From assembly GCA_963793025.1 (NCBI GenBank), contig CAWBYL010000006.1:372001-436000 (forward strand): a DNA stretch of 64,000 bases. Direction: 5' to 3'. The notes under the pieces are model-generated. The model was given only the letters and a program-made list of their open reading frames with translations, searched no databases and was not told the origin of the DNA. Both the position numbers and the translations under genes were made by a program. Every line of letters starts with the position of its first letter. Positions within the stretch are counted from its first letter, which is position 1. The DNA comes from CAWBYL01 sp963793025. GTDB taxonomy: Bacteria > Actinomycetota > Acidimicrobiia > Acidimicrobiales > Acidimicrobilacustridaceae. Of the stretch, positions 37,032-46,551 are shown one piece after another.

Positions 37032-38303
37032 ATGCAGATGGACGACATGATCCTGGTCAGCATCGACGACCACATGATCGAGCCCCCCGACATGTTCGAG
37101 AACCACGTGCCCGCCAAGTGGGCCGACAAGGTGCCGAAGGTGGTGCGCAGCGAGGCCGGAATCGACGAGTGGGTGTTCCAAGGTGAGAAGACGTCGACGC
37201 CGTTCGGCATGGCCGCCACGGTCGGCTGGCCCAAGGAGGAGTGGGGCTTCAACCCCGGCACCTACTCGGAGCTGCGCCCCGGGTGCTTCGACGTCCACCA
37301 GCGTGTCGCCGACATGGACGTCAACGGCATTTGGGCGTCGATGAACTTCCCGACCATGGCGGGGTTCAACGCCCGGACCTTCACCGAGTCGAAGGACAAG
37401 GAGATCGCCCTGGTGATGCTCCGCGCCTACAACGACTGGGCCATCGACGAGTGGTGCGGCGCCTACCCCGAGCGGTTCATCCCGCTCGGCATGGTCCCGA
37501 TGTGGGACATCGACCTCGCCGTGCAGGAGGTCCACCGGCTCGGGGCCAAGGGGTGTCGTTCGATCAGCTTCCTCGAGACACCCCACGTCCAGGGGTTCCC
37601 GAGCTTCCTCTCGGGCTACTGGGACCCGATGTTCGCCGCCATCTGTGACGAGAACATGGTCCTGTCGCTGCACATCGGTGCCGGGTTCGACGTCATCCAG
37701 CGACCGGTCGAGGCACCCGTGGACCACCTCATGGTGCTGGCCTGCCAGATCAGTGCCATCACCGCCCAGGACCTCCTGTTCGGTCCCACGCTGCGTCGGT
37801 TCCCCGACCTGAGGGTCGCCCTCTCGGAGGGAGGCATCGGTTGGATCCCCTTCTACCTGGATCGGATCGACCGCCACTTCCAGAACCAGAGCTGGCTCCA
37901 CGGCCGCGACGACTTCGGCGGCAAGCTTCCGTCCGAGGTGTTCCGCGAGCACATCCTCGCCTGCTTCATCACCGACCCCTCCGGCCTGCTCCTGCGCGAT
38001 CGGATCGGTCTGGAGATCATCGCCTGGGAGTGCGATTACCCCCACACCGACACCACCTGGCCACAGTCGCCCGAGTTCGCCTGGGGCGAGTTCCAGGATG
38101 CGGGGTGCAGCGATGCGGAGATTGGCGTGATGACGTGGGAGAACTCCTGTCGCTTCTTCGACTGGGACCCCTTCGCCAAGACCCCGAAGGAGCAGACCAC
38201 GGTGGGGGCGTTGCGGGCCCGAGCCACCGACGTCGACGTCTCCCGGAAGCCGCGGGCCGAATGGCGCAAGCAGAACGAGGCGGCCGGCATCGGCGTGCTC
38301 TGA
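37032..38303 (+). CDS. Amidohydrolase family 2 protein
   Basis: A 423-residue metal-dependent hydrolase/decarboxylase of the amidohydrolase superfamily. The N-terminal metal site appears as VSIDDHMIEPPDMFENHVP, the mid-barrel histidine as LSLHIGAGFD, and the last strand as IAWECDYPHTDTTWP. AGGAGCC precedes the ATG. Relatives act on ring-cleavage products and aromatic acids. It follows a luciferase-like gene closely, so the two may do consecutive steps. Confidence 0.86.
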   Translation: MQMDDMILVSIDDHMIEPPDMFENHVPAKWADKVPKVVRSEAGIDEWVFQGEKTSTPFGMAATVGWPKEEWGFNPGTYSELRPGCFDVHQRVADMDVNGIWASMNFPTMAGFNARTFTESKDKEIALVMLRAYNDWAIDEWCGAYPERFIPLGMVPMWDIDLAVQEVHRLGAKGCRSISFLETPHVQGFPSFLSGYWDPMFAAICDENMVLSLHIGAGFDVIQRPVEAPVDHLMVLACQISAITAQDLLFGPTLRRFPDLRVALSEGGIGWIPFYLDRIDRHFQNQSWLHGRDDFGGKLPSEVFREHILACFITDPSGLLLRDRIGLEIIAWECDYPHTDTTWPQSPEFAWGEFQDAGCSDAEIGVMTWENSCRFFDWDPFAKTPKEQTTVGALRARATDVDVSRKPRAEWRKQNEAAGIGVL

Positions 38304-38328
38304 CCCGCCGCACGGCGCCTGCCCCGCC

Positions 38329-38360
38329 CTGACCGTCGCCGGCCCGGCTGGCCCGGTCAG
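38329..38360. terminator. Possible branched hairpin between convergent genes
   Basis: CTGACCG and CGGTCAG pair over 7 bp, enclosing a smaller GGCC/GGCC stem. It lies between the amidohydrolase and the end of the convergent HNH gene and contains the latter's stop codon. Confidence 0.4.
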
Positions 38361-40012
38361 TTGGGGTGGGGTGGAGGCCCGTCGTATCGAGGCGCGGGTG
38401 GTGTGGTGGTGGGTCGGGTGCGGCGCAGGGCCTGGTCGCGTCGGGAGACGAGGGCGTCGAGGGCGAGTCCGAGGTCGAGGGGGTCGCCGATCCAGCGAGG
38501 CATGCGGGCGGTCTCGTCGGGGTCGGCGCCGAGGTCCAGTCGTCGTCGGGCGAGGACGTGGGGGGCACGGGTGGCTTCGGTGTCGGGCGGCGGTCCGGGT
38601 GGTACGGCACGGATCTCGGTGCCGTCGGGGCGCCAGTGGTGGAAGGTGCCGTCTCGGTCGACGGTGACGGTGATCCGGTCGAGGTGGGTGGTGCGGTGGT
38701 GGGTGGGGCACTGGGGCGCGAGGGCTTCGATGTCGTCGTGGCCGCCGTGGGCGCGGTGGTGGATGTGGTGGAGTTGCACGGCGGTGGCGCAGCAGCCGGG
38801 CCAGGTGCAGGTGCGGTGGCGGGCCATGACAGCGCGGCGCAAGGTGGTGGGGATGGGGTTGCGGCGTCGGCCGAGGTGGAGGGGGTTGCCGTCTCGGTCG
38901 TCGATGACGGTGAGGATCCCGGCGTCGCAGGCCAGCCAGCGGGCGATGTCGCGGCGGATGCGTATCCCGGCCGGTTCCAGTTCGGCCATCCCGTCGCGCT
39001 CGGGCCGGTGCGACTGCTCCCAACCGGGTTCGTCGGTTGGTCGTCCGGGCGCCGGGGTCGGGTGACTGGTGTCGCCGCTCGGTGTGCTGGCCTCGTTCCT
39101 CCCGTCGGCGTCGGTGGGAGCGGGAAGGTCGGGGCCGTAGAGGGTGTCGATGCCGACGTGGACGACGACGGTCGTGTCGAAGCCGGTGCCCCGCAGGCTG
39201 CCGTCGCTGGTGCCGGTATCGAGCGCTCCTCGTTCGAGGAGGCGCAAGAGTCCTTCGGCTCGCCATTCGTTCCGGGTGAGCTTCTCGGCGGCCTGGTCCT
39301 CGACCCCGGCGGGCCGTCCGGTGGGATCGTTGGCGTCACTCTCGCGAGCGGATGCTGCGTGCTTGCGTGCGGCGCGGACCTCGGCCGCAGCGGTGTCGAT
39401 CCCGGCCAGGACCATCTCGCCGCGCACGTGGTCGAACCGAACTGTGAGCTCCACCGCCTCCTCGTCGCGGACCACGATCACCGTCGGCCTCGCATCCACG
39501 ACGTTCTCGCCCTGGGCGTCAGCGTCGGGAGGTCGTTGGTCCTCGACGTGGCGCCACTTGCCGCAGATCCGTTGGGTCTGGGCGACGGTGGCGTGCACCC
39601 CCATCTGCACGAGGGCCCCCTCGGTCGAAGGGGACGCGACCCGGGCGATCGGCTTGGCCTTGTCGAAGCTCAACGTGCCGTCGGCGACCGCTTCGGCCAC
39701 CACCGGGAGCTCCGAGAGGGAACGACCCACGGCGAGCAGGCCCCGGGCGGTGGAGGGGTTGATCTGGCAGTGCCACGTGGCGAAGCGCTCCACGGTGGTG
39801 CACTCCCAGCGCGAGTGGATCTGGCGTCGTTCGATCTCGGCCAGCACCGCGGCGAGGTTGGCTTCGGCCGCGGAGATCTCCCCGGCCAGTTCCCGGGCCC
39901 GGGTGGTGAGGGTGTCGTCGTCCATGGCTGACACGTGGTCGAGGAGCCGAGAAGCCACCCCACCGGGTTGTGAGGCGATGACGGTGTGCTCACCCCGCTC
40001 AGCCGTGTACAT
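38357..40012 (-). CDS. DUF222 / 13E12-repeat HNH endonuclease-like protein
   Basis: A 551-residue protein of the 13E12-repeat family, present in many copies in actinobacterial genomes. The N-terminal DUF222 part runs from LLDHVSAMDDDTL through EIERRQIHSRWECTTVERFATWHCQI; the C-terminal HNH site is CTWPGCCATAVQLHHIHHRAHGG in parts, then CPTHHR. A nuclease role is inferred from the motif only. The ATG at 40012 is chosen because it lies seven bases after TATACT, a leaderless arrangement; an in-frame TTG upstream falls in the -35 box. No terminal repeats or transposase accompany it. Confidence 0.85.
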   Translation of the reverse strand: MYTAERGEHTVIASQPGGVASRLLDHVSAMDDDTLTTRARELAGEISAAEANLAAVLAEIERRQIHSRWECTTVERFATWHCQINPSTARGLLAVGRSLSELPVVAEAVADGTLSFDKAKPIARVASPSTEGALVQMGVHATVAQTQRICGKWRHVEDQRPPDADAQGENVVDARPTVIVVRDEEAVELTVRFDHVRGEMVLAGIDTAAAEVRAARKHAASARESDANDPTGRPAGVEDQAAEKLTRNEWRAEGLLRLLERGALDTGTSDGSLRGTGFDTTVVVHVGIDTLYGPDLPAPTDADGRNEASTPSGDTSHPTPAPGRPTDEPGWEQSHRPERDGMAELEPAGIRIRRDIARWLACDAGILTVIDDRDGNPLHLGRRRNPIPTTLRRAVMARHRTCTWPGCCATAVQLHHIHHRAHGGHDDIEALAPQCPTHHRTTHLDRITVTVDRDGTFHHWRPDGTEIRAVPPGPPPDTEATRAPHVLARRRLDLGADPDETARMPRWIGDPLDLGLALDALVSRRDQALRRTRPTTTPPAPRYDGPPPHPN

Positions 40013-40367
40013 GTGTTCGAGTATAGTGGTCGGTTGCCCGGAGGACAACAGGAAATGTCGAACTCTCGAACGAATCCAGGACGGCGGTCACCTGGGCCCG
40101 GCTGTTCGCCATCGTCGAACGTCCGGCCCTCGGTGACGGTGTCTGCTTACGGGCCCTCGGCGCCGTTCCACAGCAGATGCACGGGACCGACGGAAGCGGT
40201 GGCTGCCCGTTTCCCCAGCCGCGGGCGTTGCCCGATAGCCGTTCCCCCCGCTCCGCCAGTCAAAACGTACCGCGACCAGGGGGTCTTGCCGCAAACGACG
40301 GAATCGTGCTGAAGATGACTCCCGCTCTTCGCCGACGGGGGCAGAGCTGAGCACCAGGAGGTCGCGG
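40013..40367. other. Intergenic region with the DUF222 promoter
   Basis: This 355-base divergent gap holds, on the minus strand, TTGTCC (-35), a 17-base spacer and TATACT (-10, about 40020-40025), then seven bases to the HNH gene's ATG, so that mRNA would be leaderless. On the plus strand the only clear signal is CAGGAGG just before the monooxygenase start. I see no convincing gene, repeat or structured RNA in the remainder. Confidence 0.5.
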
Positions 40368-41855
40368 ATGGCTGGAGATCCTTCGAGCGAGCATGCGGTG
40401 GTGATCGCCGGTGGCGGTCCGACGGGCTTGATGCTGGCCGCCGAGCTGGCGTTGGCCGGCACCGACGTGGTCGTCGTCGAACGGCGCGCCACCCAGGAGC
40501 TCGACGGCTCGCGCGCCGGCGGACTGCACGCCCGCACCATCGAAGTGCTCGATCAGCGCGGCGTGGCCGAGCGGTTCGTCTCCGAGGGCCAGCGGCACCC
40601 CGCCGTCGGCTTCTCCTACATCCCGCTCGACATCAGCGACTTCCCGACGCGCCACAACTACGTGCTGGCGCTCTGGCAGCGCGACACCGAACGGATCCTC
40701 GCCGCTTGGGTCGACGAGCTCGGCGTGCCGGTGCTCCACAGCCGAGAGGTCGTCGGTCTCTCGGCCGACGACGGGGGCGTCGACGTCGAGCTGTCCGATG
40801 GCACGGTGCTGGGGGCGGCCTACCTCGTCGGGTGCGACGGCGGCCGCAGCCGGGTGCGGAAGCTCGCCGGCATCGACTTCCCGGGACTCGACGCCACGAC
40901 CAGCTGGATCATCGGCGAGGTCGAGATGAGCGACGAGCCGGTGATCGGCACCCGGCGCGAGGGCGGGGGGATCGGTCCCGTCAACCGGACCGAAGGTGGC
41001 GGACCGTTCTCTGTCGTGCTGCGGGAGCCGGAGGTCGAGCACGACGGCGATCCGACGCTGGACGACCTCCGCGGCGCGCTCGTCGCCGCCTACGGCACCG
41101 ACTTCGGGACGCACAGTCCGACGCGGATCTCCCGCTTCACCGACATGTCGCGACAGGCGGCGACGTATCGCGCCGGCCGCGTGCTGCTCGCCGGAGATGC
41201 TGCGCACGTGCACCCACCCCAGGGTGGGCAGGGCCTCAACCTCGGCGTGCAGGACGCGGTGAACCTCGGCTGGAAGCTCGCCCAGGTGGCCAACGGGATG
41301 TCACCCGACGGCCTGCTCGACACCTACCACGACGAGCGCCATCCGATCGGGGCGCGTGTCCTGCGCAACACCAGCGCCCAGGTCGCGCTGTCGACGCCCG
41401 ATGACCGGCACACCGCCCTGCACGAGACGATGGCCGAACTGCTCGCCCTGGACGCCCCGCGCCGGCACACGGCGGGGATGCTGACCGGCCTCGACGTCCA
41501 CTACGACCTCGGTGACGGTCACCCTCTCCTCGGACGCCGGATGCCCGACCTCGACCTCGACACGACGGAAGGACCGACGCGCGTCTACGACCTCCTGCAC
41601 CACGCCCGGCCGGTGTTGCTCGACTTCGGCGGGCCGAGCGCCTTCGACGTCGGTCCGTGGGCGCATCGCGTCCGGTCGGTCGACGCCACCTACGAGGGTG
41701 CCTGGGAGCTGCCGGTGATCGGCGAGGTCGACGCGCCGGCCGCCGTGGTGATCCGCCCCGACGGCCACGTCGCCTGGACCGGAGCGCTGACCGACCCCGA
41801 CCTGCCGAGCGTCCTGTCGACGTGGTTCGGGGCGGGCGTACCGGCGTCGCGGTGA
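40368..41855 (+). CDS. FAD-dependent aromatic hydroxylase (PheA/TfdB family) with thioredoxin-like tail
   Basis: A 495-residue class A flavoprotein monooxygenase. FAD-binding GGGPTG at residues 15-20, the DG motif VGCDGGRSRVRKLAGI near 160, and the second FAD motif LLAGDAAHVHPPQGGQGLNLGVQDA in parts near 276 are all present. The last 100 residues form the thioredoxin-like domain seen in phenol hydroxylase and in polyketide or rifampicin hydroxylases. It would hydroxylate an aromatic or polyketide-like ring with NAD(P)H. AGGAGG precedes the ATG. It is the first gene of a rightward group. Confidence 0.9.
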   Translation: MAGDPSSEHAVVIAGGGPTGLMLAAELALAGTDVVVVERRATQELDGSRAGGLHARTIEVLDQRGVAERFVSEGQRHPAVGFSYIPLDISDFPTRHNYVLALWQRDTERILAAWVDELGVPVLHSREVVGLSADDGGVDVELSDGTVLGAAYLVGCDGGRSRVRKLAGIDFPGLDATTSWIIGEVEMSDEPVIGTRREGGGIGPVNRTEGGGPFSVVLREPEVEHDGDPTLDDLRGALVAAYGTDFGTHSPTRISRFTDMSRQAATYRAGRVLLAGDAAHVHPPQGGQGLNLGVQDAVNLGWKLAQVANGMSPDGLLDTYHDERHPIGARVLRNTSAQVALSTPDDRHTALHETMAELLALDAPRRHTAGMLTGLDVHYDLGDGHPLLGRRMPDLDLDTTEGPTRVYDLLHHARPVLLDFGGPSAFDVGPWAHRVRSVDATYEGAWELPVIGEVDAPAAVVIRPDGHVAWTGALTDPDLPSVLSTWFGAGVPASR

Positions 41856-41948
41856 GCCAGCACGGGCCCGGCCGCCGACCGAGCCTCCGTCCCCGGGTCT
41901 GCTACACACGACGTCGACACACACCGAGAGCGGGGCGGTGGTCAGCGG

Positions 41949-42908
41949 GTGAGATCCGTTCGGGGAAGTCACGGGCGCGGGGCGCTGATGACGATGGGCG
42001 GTGTCGCCGCCTTCGTCGTCGGGAGCATCGTCCGACCTGACGCGACGCTGGGGCTGGCGGTCCTGGGCGCGCTGTTCGTCCTCCTCGAGCGGATCTTCCC
42101 GCTCCGACGCCAGAAGGTGCTCCGGCCCGGGTTCGCCACCGACTGCGTGCACTTCGTGTTCGACGAGGTCCTGGCAGCCCTCGTGCTCGCGGCCGCACTG
42201 GCGATCCTCGTCCCACCCCTTCGGGTCGTCGTGTCCGACGTGGTGCGGCACGGCATCGCCCTGCAACCGCGTGCCCTCGTCGTCGTCGAGGGGCTCGTGT
42301 TCGCCGAGATCGCCGGCTACTGGGGGCACCGGGCGACCCACGAGATCGGGGTCCTGTGGCGCTTCCACCGGCTGCACCACACGATCGAGACGATGGACTG
42401 GCTCGCCCCCAACCGTCGCCATCCGGTGGACATGGCCATCGCCCGGGCCTCGGTGGCCATTCCCATGATCGTGCTCGGCTTCGGCGTACCGACCATCGCC
42501 GCCCACTTCATCATCAAGCGCTTCCAGGGCCTGCTCGTGCACGCCAACGTCCGCCTGAACGCCGGACCGCTCACGTGGCTCATCGCCTCCCCCGAGTTCC
42601 ACCACTGGCACCACGCCGACCATCCCGAGGCGGTCAACAAGAACTACGCGGGGCAGCTACCCCTGGTCGACTGGCTGTTCGGATCGCTCCACCTGCCGCG
42701 GCCCACCTGGCCGACCCGGTACGGGTGTGGCGTCCGGGCGCCGGCCGGCTACCTCGCGCAGCTGGCCTGGCCCTTCCAACGCTCCACGACGGTCGCCCCG
42801 ACCGGGGCGGCGGGCGACGACCCGTCGAGCCCGGTGGTGACCTCGTCGGCTCCCGACGACGGCAACTCGGCCCGATCCGGCCTTCGGAGCGCGCTCGGGC
42901 AGGGGTGA
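41949..42908 (+). CDS. Sterol desaturase / fatty acid hydroxylase family membrane protein
   Basis: A 319-residue integral membrane di-iron protein. The histidine clusters are HRATHE near residue 122, HRLHH near 138, and EFHHWHH near 218, the pattern of the fatty-acid hydroxylase superfamily; hydrophobic segments lie at about residues 14-50, 68-95 and 170-190. It would hydroxylate or desaturate a lipid. The GTG start lacks a clear ribosome site; an ATG at 41988 is possible. The last 50 residues are a low-complexity polar tail. Confidence 0.86.
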   Translation: MRSVRGSHGRGALMTMGGVAAFVVGSIVRPDATLGLAVLGALFVLLERIFPLRRQKVLRPGFATDCVHFVFDEVLAALVLAAALAILVPPLRVVVSDVVRHGIALQPRALVVVEGLVFAEIAGYWGHRATHEIGVLWRFHRLHHTIETMDWLAPNRRHPVDMAIARASVAIPMIVLGFGVPTIAAHFIIKRFQGLLVHANVRLNAGPLTWLIASPEFHHWHHADHPEAVNKNYAGQLPLVDWLFGSLHLPRPTWPTRYGCGVRAPAGYLAQLAWPFQRSTTVAPTGAAGDDPSSPVVTSSAPDDGNSARSGLRSALGQG

Positions 42909-42972
42909 GGCGACCTGCCGTAGGTTCTGGTGCTGGCTGCCGACCGGCTCGACCAACGAGGAGCAGGGCGTC

Positions 42973-43704
42973 ATGGGACCTGAACCAGTCGGACCGCACC
43001 CGGCGTGGGTGGTCGGGGGTGCCAGCGGCATCGGTGCCGCGGTGGTGTCCCGGTTCCGGGCCGAGGGCGTCGAGACGACGGTGCTCGATCGGCAGAGCTC
43101 GAACGCCTCCGACGTGTTCATCGACCTGAGCGACCGCGAGGGCGTCGATGTCGTCCTGCGGGCCCTCGCCGAGCGGACGGGTTGGCCCGATCGACTCGTC
43201 ATCACCGCCGGCGTCGCGTCGTGGATGCCGCTCGCCGACCTGGACCTCGACGTCTGGGACCAGGCCCTGGCGGTCAACCTCACCGGCGCAGCCCTGGTGC
43301 TGCGCGCCGTCCTCCCGGCCATGGTGGCGAGGGGGTCGGGTCGGGTCGTGCTGCTCGCCTCGGGCACGGCCGTGCGCCCCGGTGTGGGAACGGCGGCCTA
43401 CGCAGCGTCCAAGGCCGGGCTCATAGCACTGGGCAAGGTCGCCGCCCTGGAGGCGGCCCCGCACGGGCCCACCGTGAACGTGGTGGCGCCCGGGATCACC
43501 GACACCCCGATGACCCAGGCGTCGTTCGGTGGTCGGGCGGAGATGGAGGTGGCGGCCACGGCGTCGCCCCTGGCCAACCCTCAGGGAGTCGTGCTCGAAC
43601 CGGAGGAGATCGCCAGCGCGATCGCCTACCTGTGCGCCGAGGAGAGCGGGCGCATCACCGGCCAGGTCGTGCACGTCAACGCCGGCAGCGTGATGAACGG
43701 CTGA
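42973..43704 (+). CDS. Short-chain dehydrogenase/reductase
   Basis: A 243-residue SDR with cofactor loop VVGGASGIGAAV, ITAGVAS in place of the usual NNAG, serine in LLASGTA, and catalytic YAASKAGLIALGK. AGGAG precedes the ATG. It is followed 28 bases later by a gene of unknown function and then a luciferase-like gene, all on one strand. The substrate is unknown. Confidence 0.87.
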   Translation: MGPEPVGPHPAWVVGGASGIGAAVVSRFRAEGVETTVLDRQSSNASDVFIDLSDREGVDVVLRALAERTGWPDRLVITAGVASWMPLADLDLDVWDQALAVNLTGAALVLRAVLPAMVARGSGRVVLLASGTAVRPGVGTAAYAASKAGLIALGKVAALEAAPHGPTVNVVAPGITDTPMTQASFGGRAEMEVAATASPLANPQGVVLEPEEIASAIAYLCAEESGRITGQVVHVNAGSVMNG

Positions 43705-43732
43705 TGATCGACCCGAGCGGAGGATCCGACCG

Positions 43733-44698
43733 ATGAGCCGTCTCGAGGACTGGGGCCTCACCCCCGCCGACGACATGTTCCACCCGCGCACCGACGATCC
43801 CTGGTGGACCGAGACCGTGTGGTTCGCATGGATGGTGCCCGAGCGCAACCTGCTCGGCTACTTCTACCCGGTCTTCCGGCCCAACCACGGGGTGCAGTTC
43901 GGTGGGGTGCTCGTCGTCGACGGCACCGGCGAGCTGCCGTGGGAGCTCCCCGTGTTCGCTTGGGACTGGCACCAGTCCATCCCCGACGGTCTCGACCTTC
44001 GCGACGCGGTGCTGGACAACGGCATGCGCCTCCGGTGCGTCGAGCCGGGCACGACCTACGAGCTCGGCTTCGACCACCCGGACCTCACCCTCGACCTGCG
44101 CTACGAGGCGCTCATGCGACCGCTGGTCTCCAAGGGCACGCCGCCGTTCACCGTGGCCGGGCACATCGACCAGCCCGGTCGGGTGACCGGCACGATGACG
44201 TTGCACGGCGAGGCCATCGCCGTCGACTGCTACGCCATGCGCGACCGGGCGTGGGGGCCACGCCGCGACGGCCGCCAACCGAAGATCGGCTACGCCTACG
44301 CCACGGCCTCGGCGACCAGCGCGTTCCTCGCCATCACCATCGATCGGGGCGAGGGCGACCTGGTCTCGACCGGTTACCTGATGCGCGACGACACCTGGTC
44401 ACAGCTGGCCTCGGGGTCGCGAGCCGTGGCGCGCGACGACCGAGGCCGTCCGGTGCGGATCACCATCGACGCCACCGACGCCCTGGGTCGCACGGTCACC
44501 GCGACCGGCGAGGTGATGAGCCGGCAGGTCTTCACCGCCTACCCGTCGATGTTCTGCTGGAACAGCCTGCTGCGTTGGGAGCTCGACGGACAGGTGTGCT
44601 TCGGCGAGGACCAGGACGTCTGGAGTCCACGCCGCTGGCGCCGGTTCAACCAGACGCTCACCGCCCCACCCGCCGACGAGAAGGAGCCGACGCCGTGA
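43733..44698 (+). CDS. Conserved protein of unknown function, beta-rich, lipocalin-like
   Basis: A 321-residue protein, rich in predicted beta structure, with no membrane segment. The conserved-looking stretch CYAMRDRAWGPRR near residue 172, followed by YAYATAS, resembles uncharacterised proteins that I associate with the AttH/CrtC-like double-lipocalin fold; this is a weak recall, not proof. GGAGG precedes the ATG, and the stop overlaps the GTG of the luciferase-like gene, so the two products are made together. It could bind or hydrate a hydrophobic intermediate. Confidence 0.6.
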   Translation: MSRLEDWGLTPADDMFHPRTDDPWWTETVWFAWMVPERNLLGYFYPVFRPNHGVQFGGVLVVDGTGELPWELPVFAWDWHQSIPDGLDLRDAVLDNGMRLRCVEPGTTYELGFDHPDLTLDLRYEALMRPLVSKGTPPFTVAGHIDQPGRVTGTMTLHGEAIAVDCYAMRDRAWGPRRDGRQPKIGYAYATASATSAFLAITIDRGEGDLVSTGYLMRDDTWSQLASGSRAVARDDRGRPVRITIDATDALGRTVTATGEVMSRQVFTAYPSMFCWNSLLRWELDGQVCFGEDQDVWSPRRWRRFNQTLTAPPADEKEPTP

Positions 44699-45552
44699 AG
44701 TTCGGGATCGCCCTGGCCCACACCCACATCTCGATCTGGGACGACGCCACCCGGGCGGCCGAGGACCACGGGTTCGAGTCGGCGTGGCTCCCGGACCACC
44801 TCGCGTTCCCCCTCGACATAGCGGGCACGCCCTACGCCGACGGCGGCAAGGCGCCCGTGGAACCGGGCACCCCGTTGTTCGACGCCCCCGCGTACCTCGC
44901 CTACCTCGCCGGGAGGACCACGACGATCCGGTTGGGCACGTTCGTCTACCTGCTCGCCCTGCGCCACCCGCTGATCACGGCGCGGGCCTTCGCCACCGCC
45001 GACCAGCTGTCGAACGGACGCATCTCGGTCGGGGTCGGCGCCGGATGGCTGGAATCGGAGTGGATCGCCGCCGGACTGGACCCGATCACGCGCGGCCCGC
45101 GGCTCGACGAGGCGATGGCCGTCACCCGTCGCCTCTGGTCCGAGGACCCGGTCGCCCACGACGGCTGGTTCTGGTCGTGGGCGCCGCTGGGGTTCGAGCC
45201 GAAGCCGGTCCAACCCGGTGGACCACCGCTCCTGGTCGGGGGCGAGTCGATGCGGGCCCTGCGGCGGGCGGCCACCCTGGGCGACGGGTGGATGTCGATG
45301 CCGCACGAGTCGCTGGCCTCGGCGGCGGCCCAGGTCAGCCGGCTGGAGCAGCTGCGCCGAGGCGCCGGGAGGGCGGACGACCCCTTCGAGATCACGATCT
45401 GCATCCTCGACCCCCCGCCGCTCGAGGAGATCGCCGCCTGGTCGGCGGCCGGCGTCGATCGGTTGATCGTGAAGCCCTGGGGCCGCACCCGCGACACCCT
45501 GGAGGACATGGCCGCCTTCGCGGCCCGCTACGCGGACGTGATGGAGCGGTGA
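44695..45552 (+). CDS. Luciferase-like (probably F420-dependent) oxidoreductase
   Basis: A 285-residue luciferase-like TIM-barrel protein. KFGIALAHTHISIW, SAWLPDHLAFPLDI, FVYLLALRHPLITARAFATADQLSNGR and VGVGAGWLESEWIAAG match the F420-dependent branch of the family. It would transfer hydride to or from a pathway intermediate. The GTG start overlaps the upstream TGA as GTGA. An epimerase-like gene follows. Confidence 0.85.
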   Translation: MKFGIALAHTHISIWDDATRAAEDHGFESAWLPDHLAFPLDIAGTPYADGGKAPVEPGTPLFDAPAYLAYLAGRTTTIRLGTFVYLLALRHPLITARAFATADQLSNGRISVGVGAGWLESEWIAAGLDPITRGPRLDEAMAVTRRLWSEDPVAHDGWFWSWAPLGFEPKPVQPGGPPLLVGGESMRALRRAATLGDGWMSMPHESLASAAAQVSRLEQLRRGAGRADDPFEITICILDPPPLEEIAAWSAAGVDRLIVKPWGRTRDTLEDMAAFAARYADVMER

Positions 45553-45589
45553 CCGCCCGGCCACCCCACCGACGAGGCGAGGGGCGCCC

Positions 45590-46523
45590 ATGTTGAGCGG
45601 AGAGAAGGTCCTGATCACCGGGCCCGCCGGCCGGATCGCCTTCGGACTGGCCCGTTCGCTGGTGGCCGACAACGAGGTGTGGGGGATCGCCCGCTTCTCC
45701 GATCCCTGGACGCGCGACAAGGTCGAGGAGCTGGGGGTGACCACGCGCACGCTCGACCTCGCCGACGGGGACTTCGCCGACCTGCCCACCGACTTCACCT
45801 ATCTCCTGCACCTCGCCGCCGACTTCAGCGCCGACGACTACGACCGGGCCCTGCGGGTGAACGCCGAGGCCACCGGTCTGGTGCTCGAGCACTGCCGACG
45901 GGCGAAGGCGGCGCTGGTCATGTCCACCGTCACCACCTACAAGCCCCACCCCGATCCTTGGCACACGTTCCGGGAGGACGACCCGCTCGGCGACGCCATG
46001 GCCCCGCCGTCGGCGCCCTACTCGGTGTCCAAGATCGCCCAGGAAGGCGTCGCCCGCTTCTGCGCCCGGTCCTTCGAGCTGCCCGTCACCATCGCCGCGC
46101 ATGTGCGCCGCCTACGGCGACCAGGGCGGACTCCCGCTGTGGCATCTGGAGGCGGTGGCCTCGGGCCAGCCCGTCCGCACCCGGTGGGATCCGATGCCCT
46201 ACAGCCCGATCCACGACGACGACATCTGCGCCCAGCTGGAGGCGATGCTCGACGCCGCCACCGTGCCGGCCACGATCCTGAACTGGGGTGGCGACGAGCC
46301 GGCCAGCGTCCAGGAGTGGACGGCCTACTTCGGTGAGCTGCTGGCGGTGGACGTCGACGTGGTGGTCGAGGAGATCCCCGGGGCTTCGCACGGCTCGGTC
46401 GCCGACCACTCGCGCCGGAGCGCCGTGACCGGGCCGTGCCGGGTCGGTTGGCGGGAGGGGTTCCGCCGGGTGGCGGAGCAGATGTACCCCGACCGGGTGC
46501 GGCCCCTCCCTCCCGTCGGCTGA
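45590..46523 (+). CDS. NAD-dependent epimerase/dehydratase family protein (one frameshift)
   Basis: About 310 residues of the extended SDR family. The cofactor loop is ITGPAGRIAFGLAR near residue 9, LHLAADFSADDY near 75 and catalytic YSVSKIAQEG near 143. The frame changes at about 46098; without one extra G the reading is TIARMCAAYGDQGG, as expected after the active site. The C-terminal half continues to VREGF-like WREGFRRVAEQMYP. It likely acts on a sugar-like, steroid-like or hydroxy-keto substrate, still unknown. Confidence 0.78.
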
Positions 46524-46551
46524 ACGGACGGGCCGCCCGACCCTATGGTCC

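Noticed and set aside
38357..40012. Insertion sequence or transposon at the HNH gene
   Set aside because: No transposase signature, terminal inverted repeats or target duplication could be found around it.
40024..40035. Seventh CGGTA-type operator (TAGTGgtCGGTT) at the HNH gene promoter
   Set aside because: Both arms are degraded, the CGGTAC end is lost, and the bases are explained by the -10 element on the other strand.
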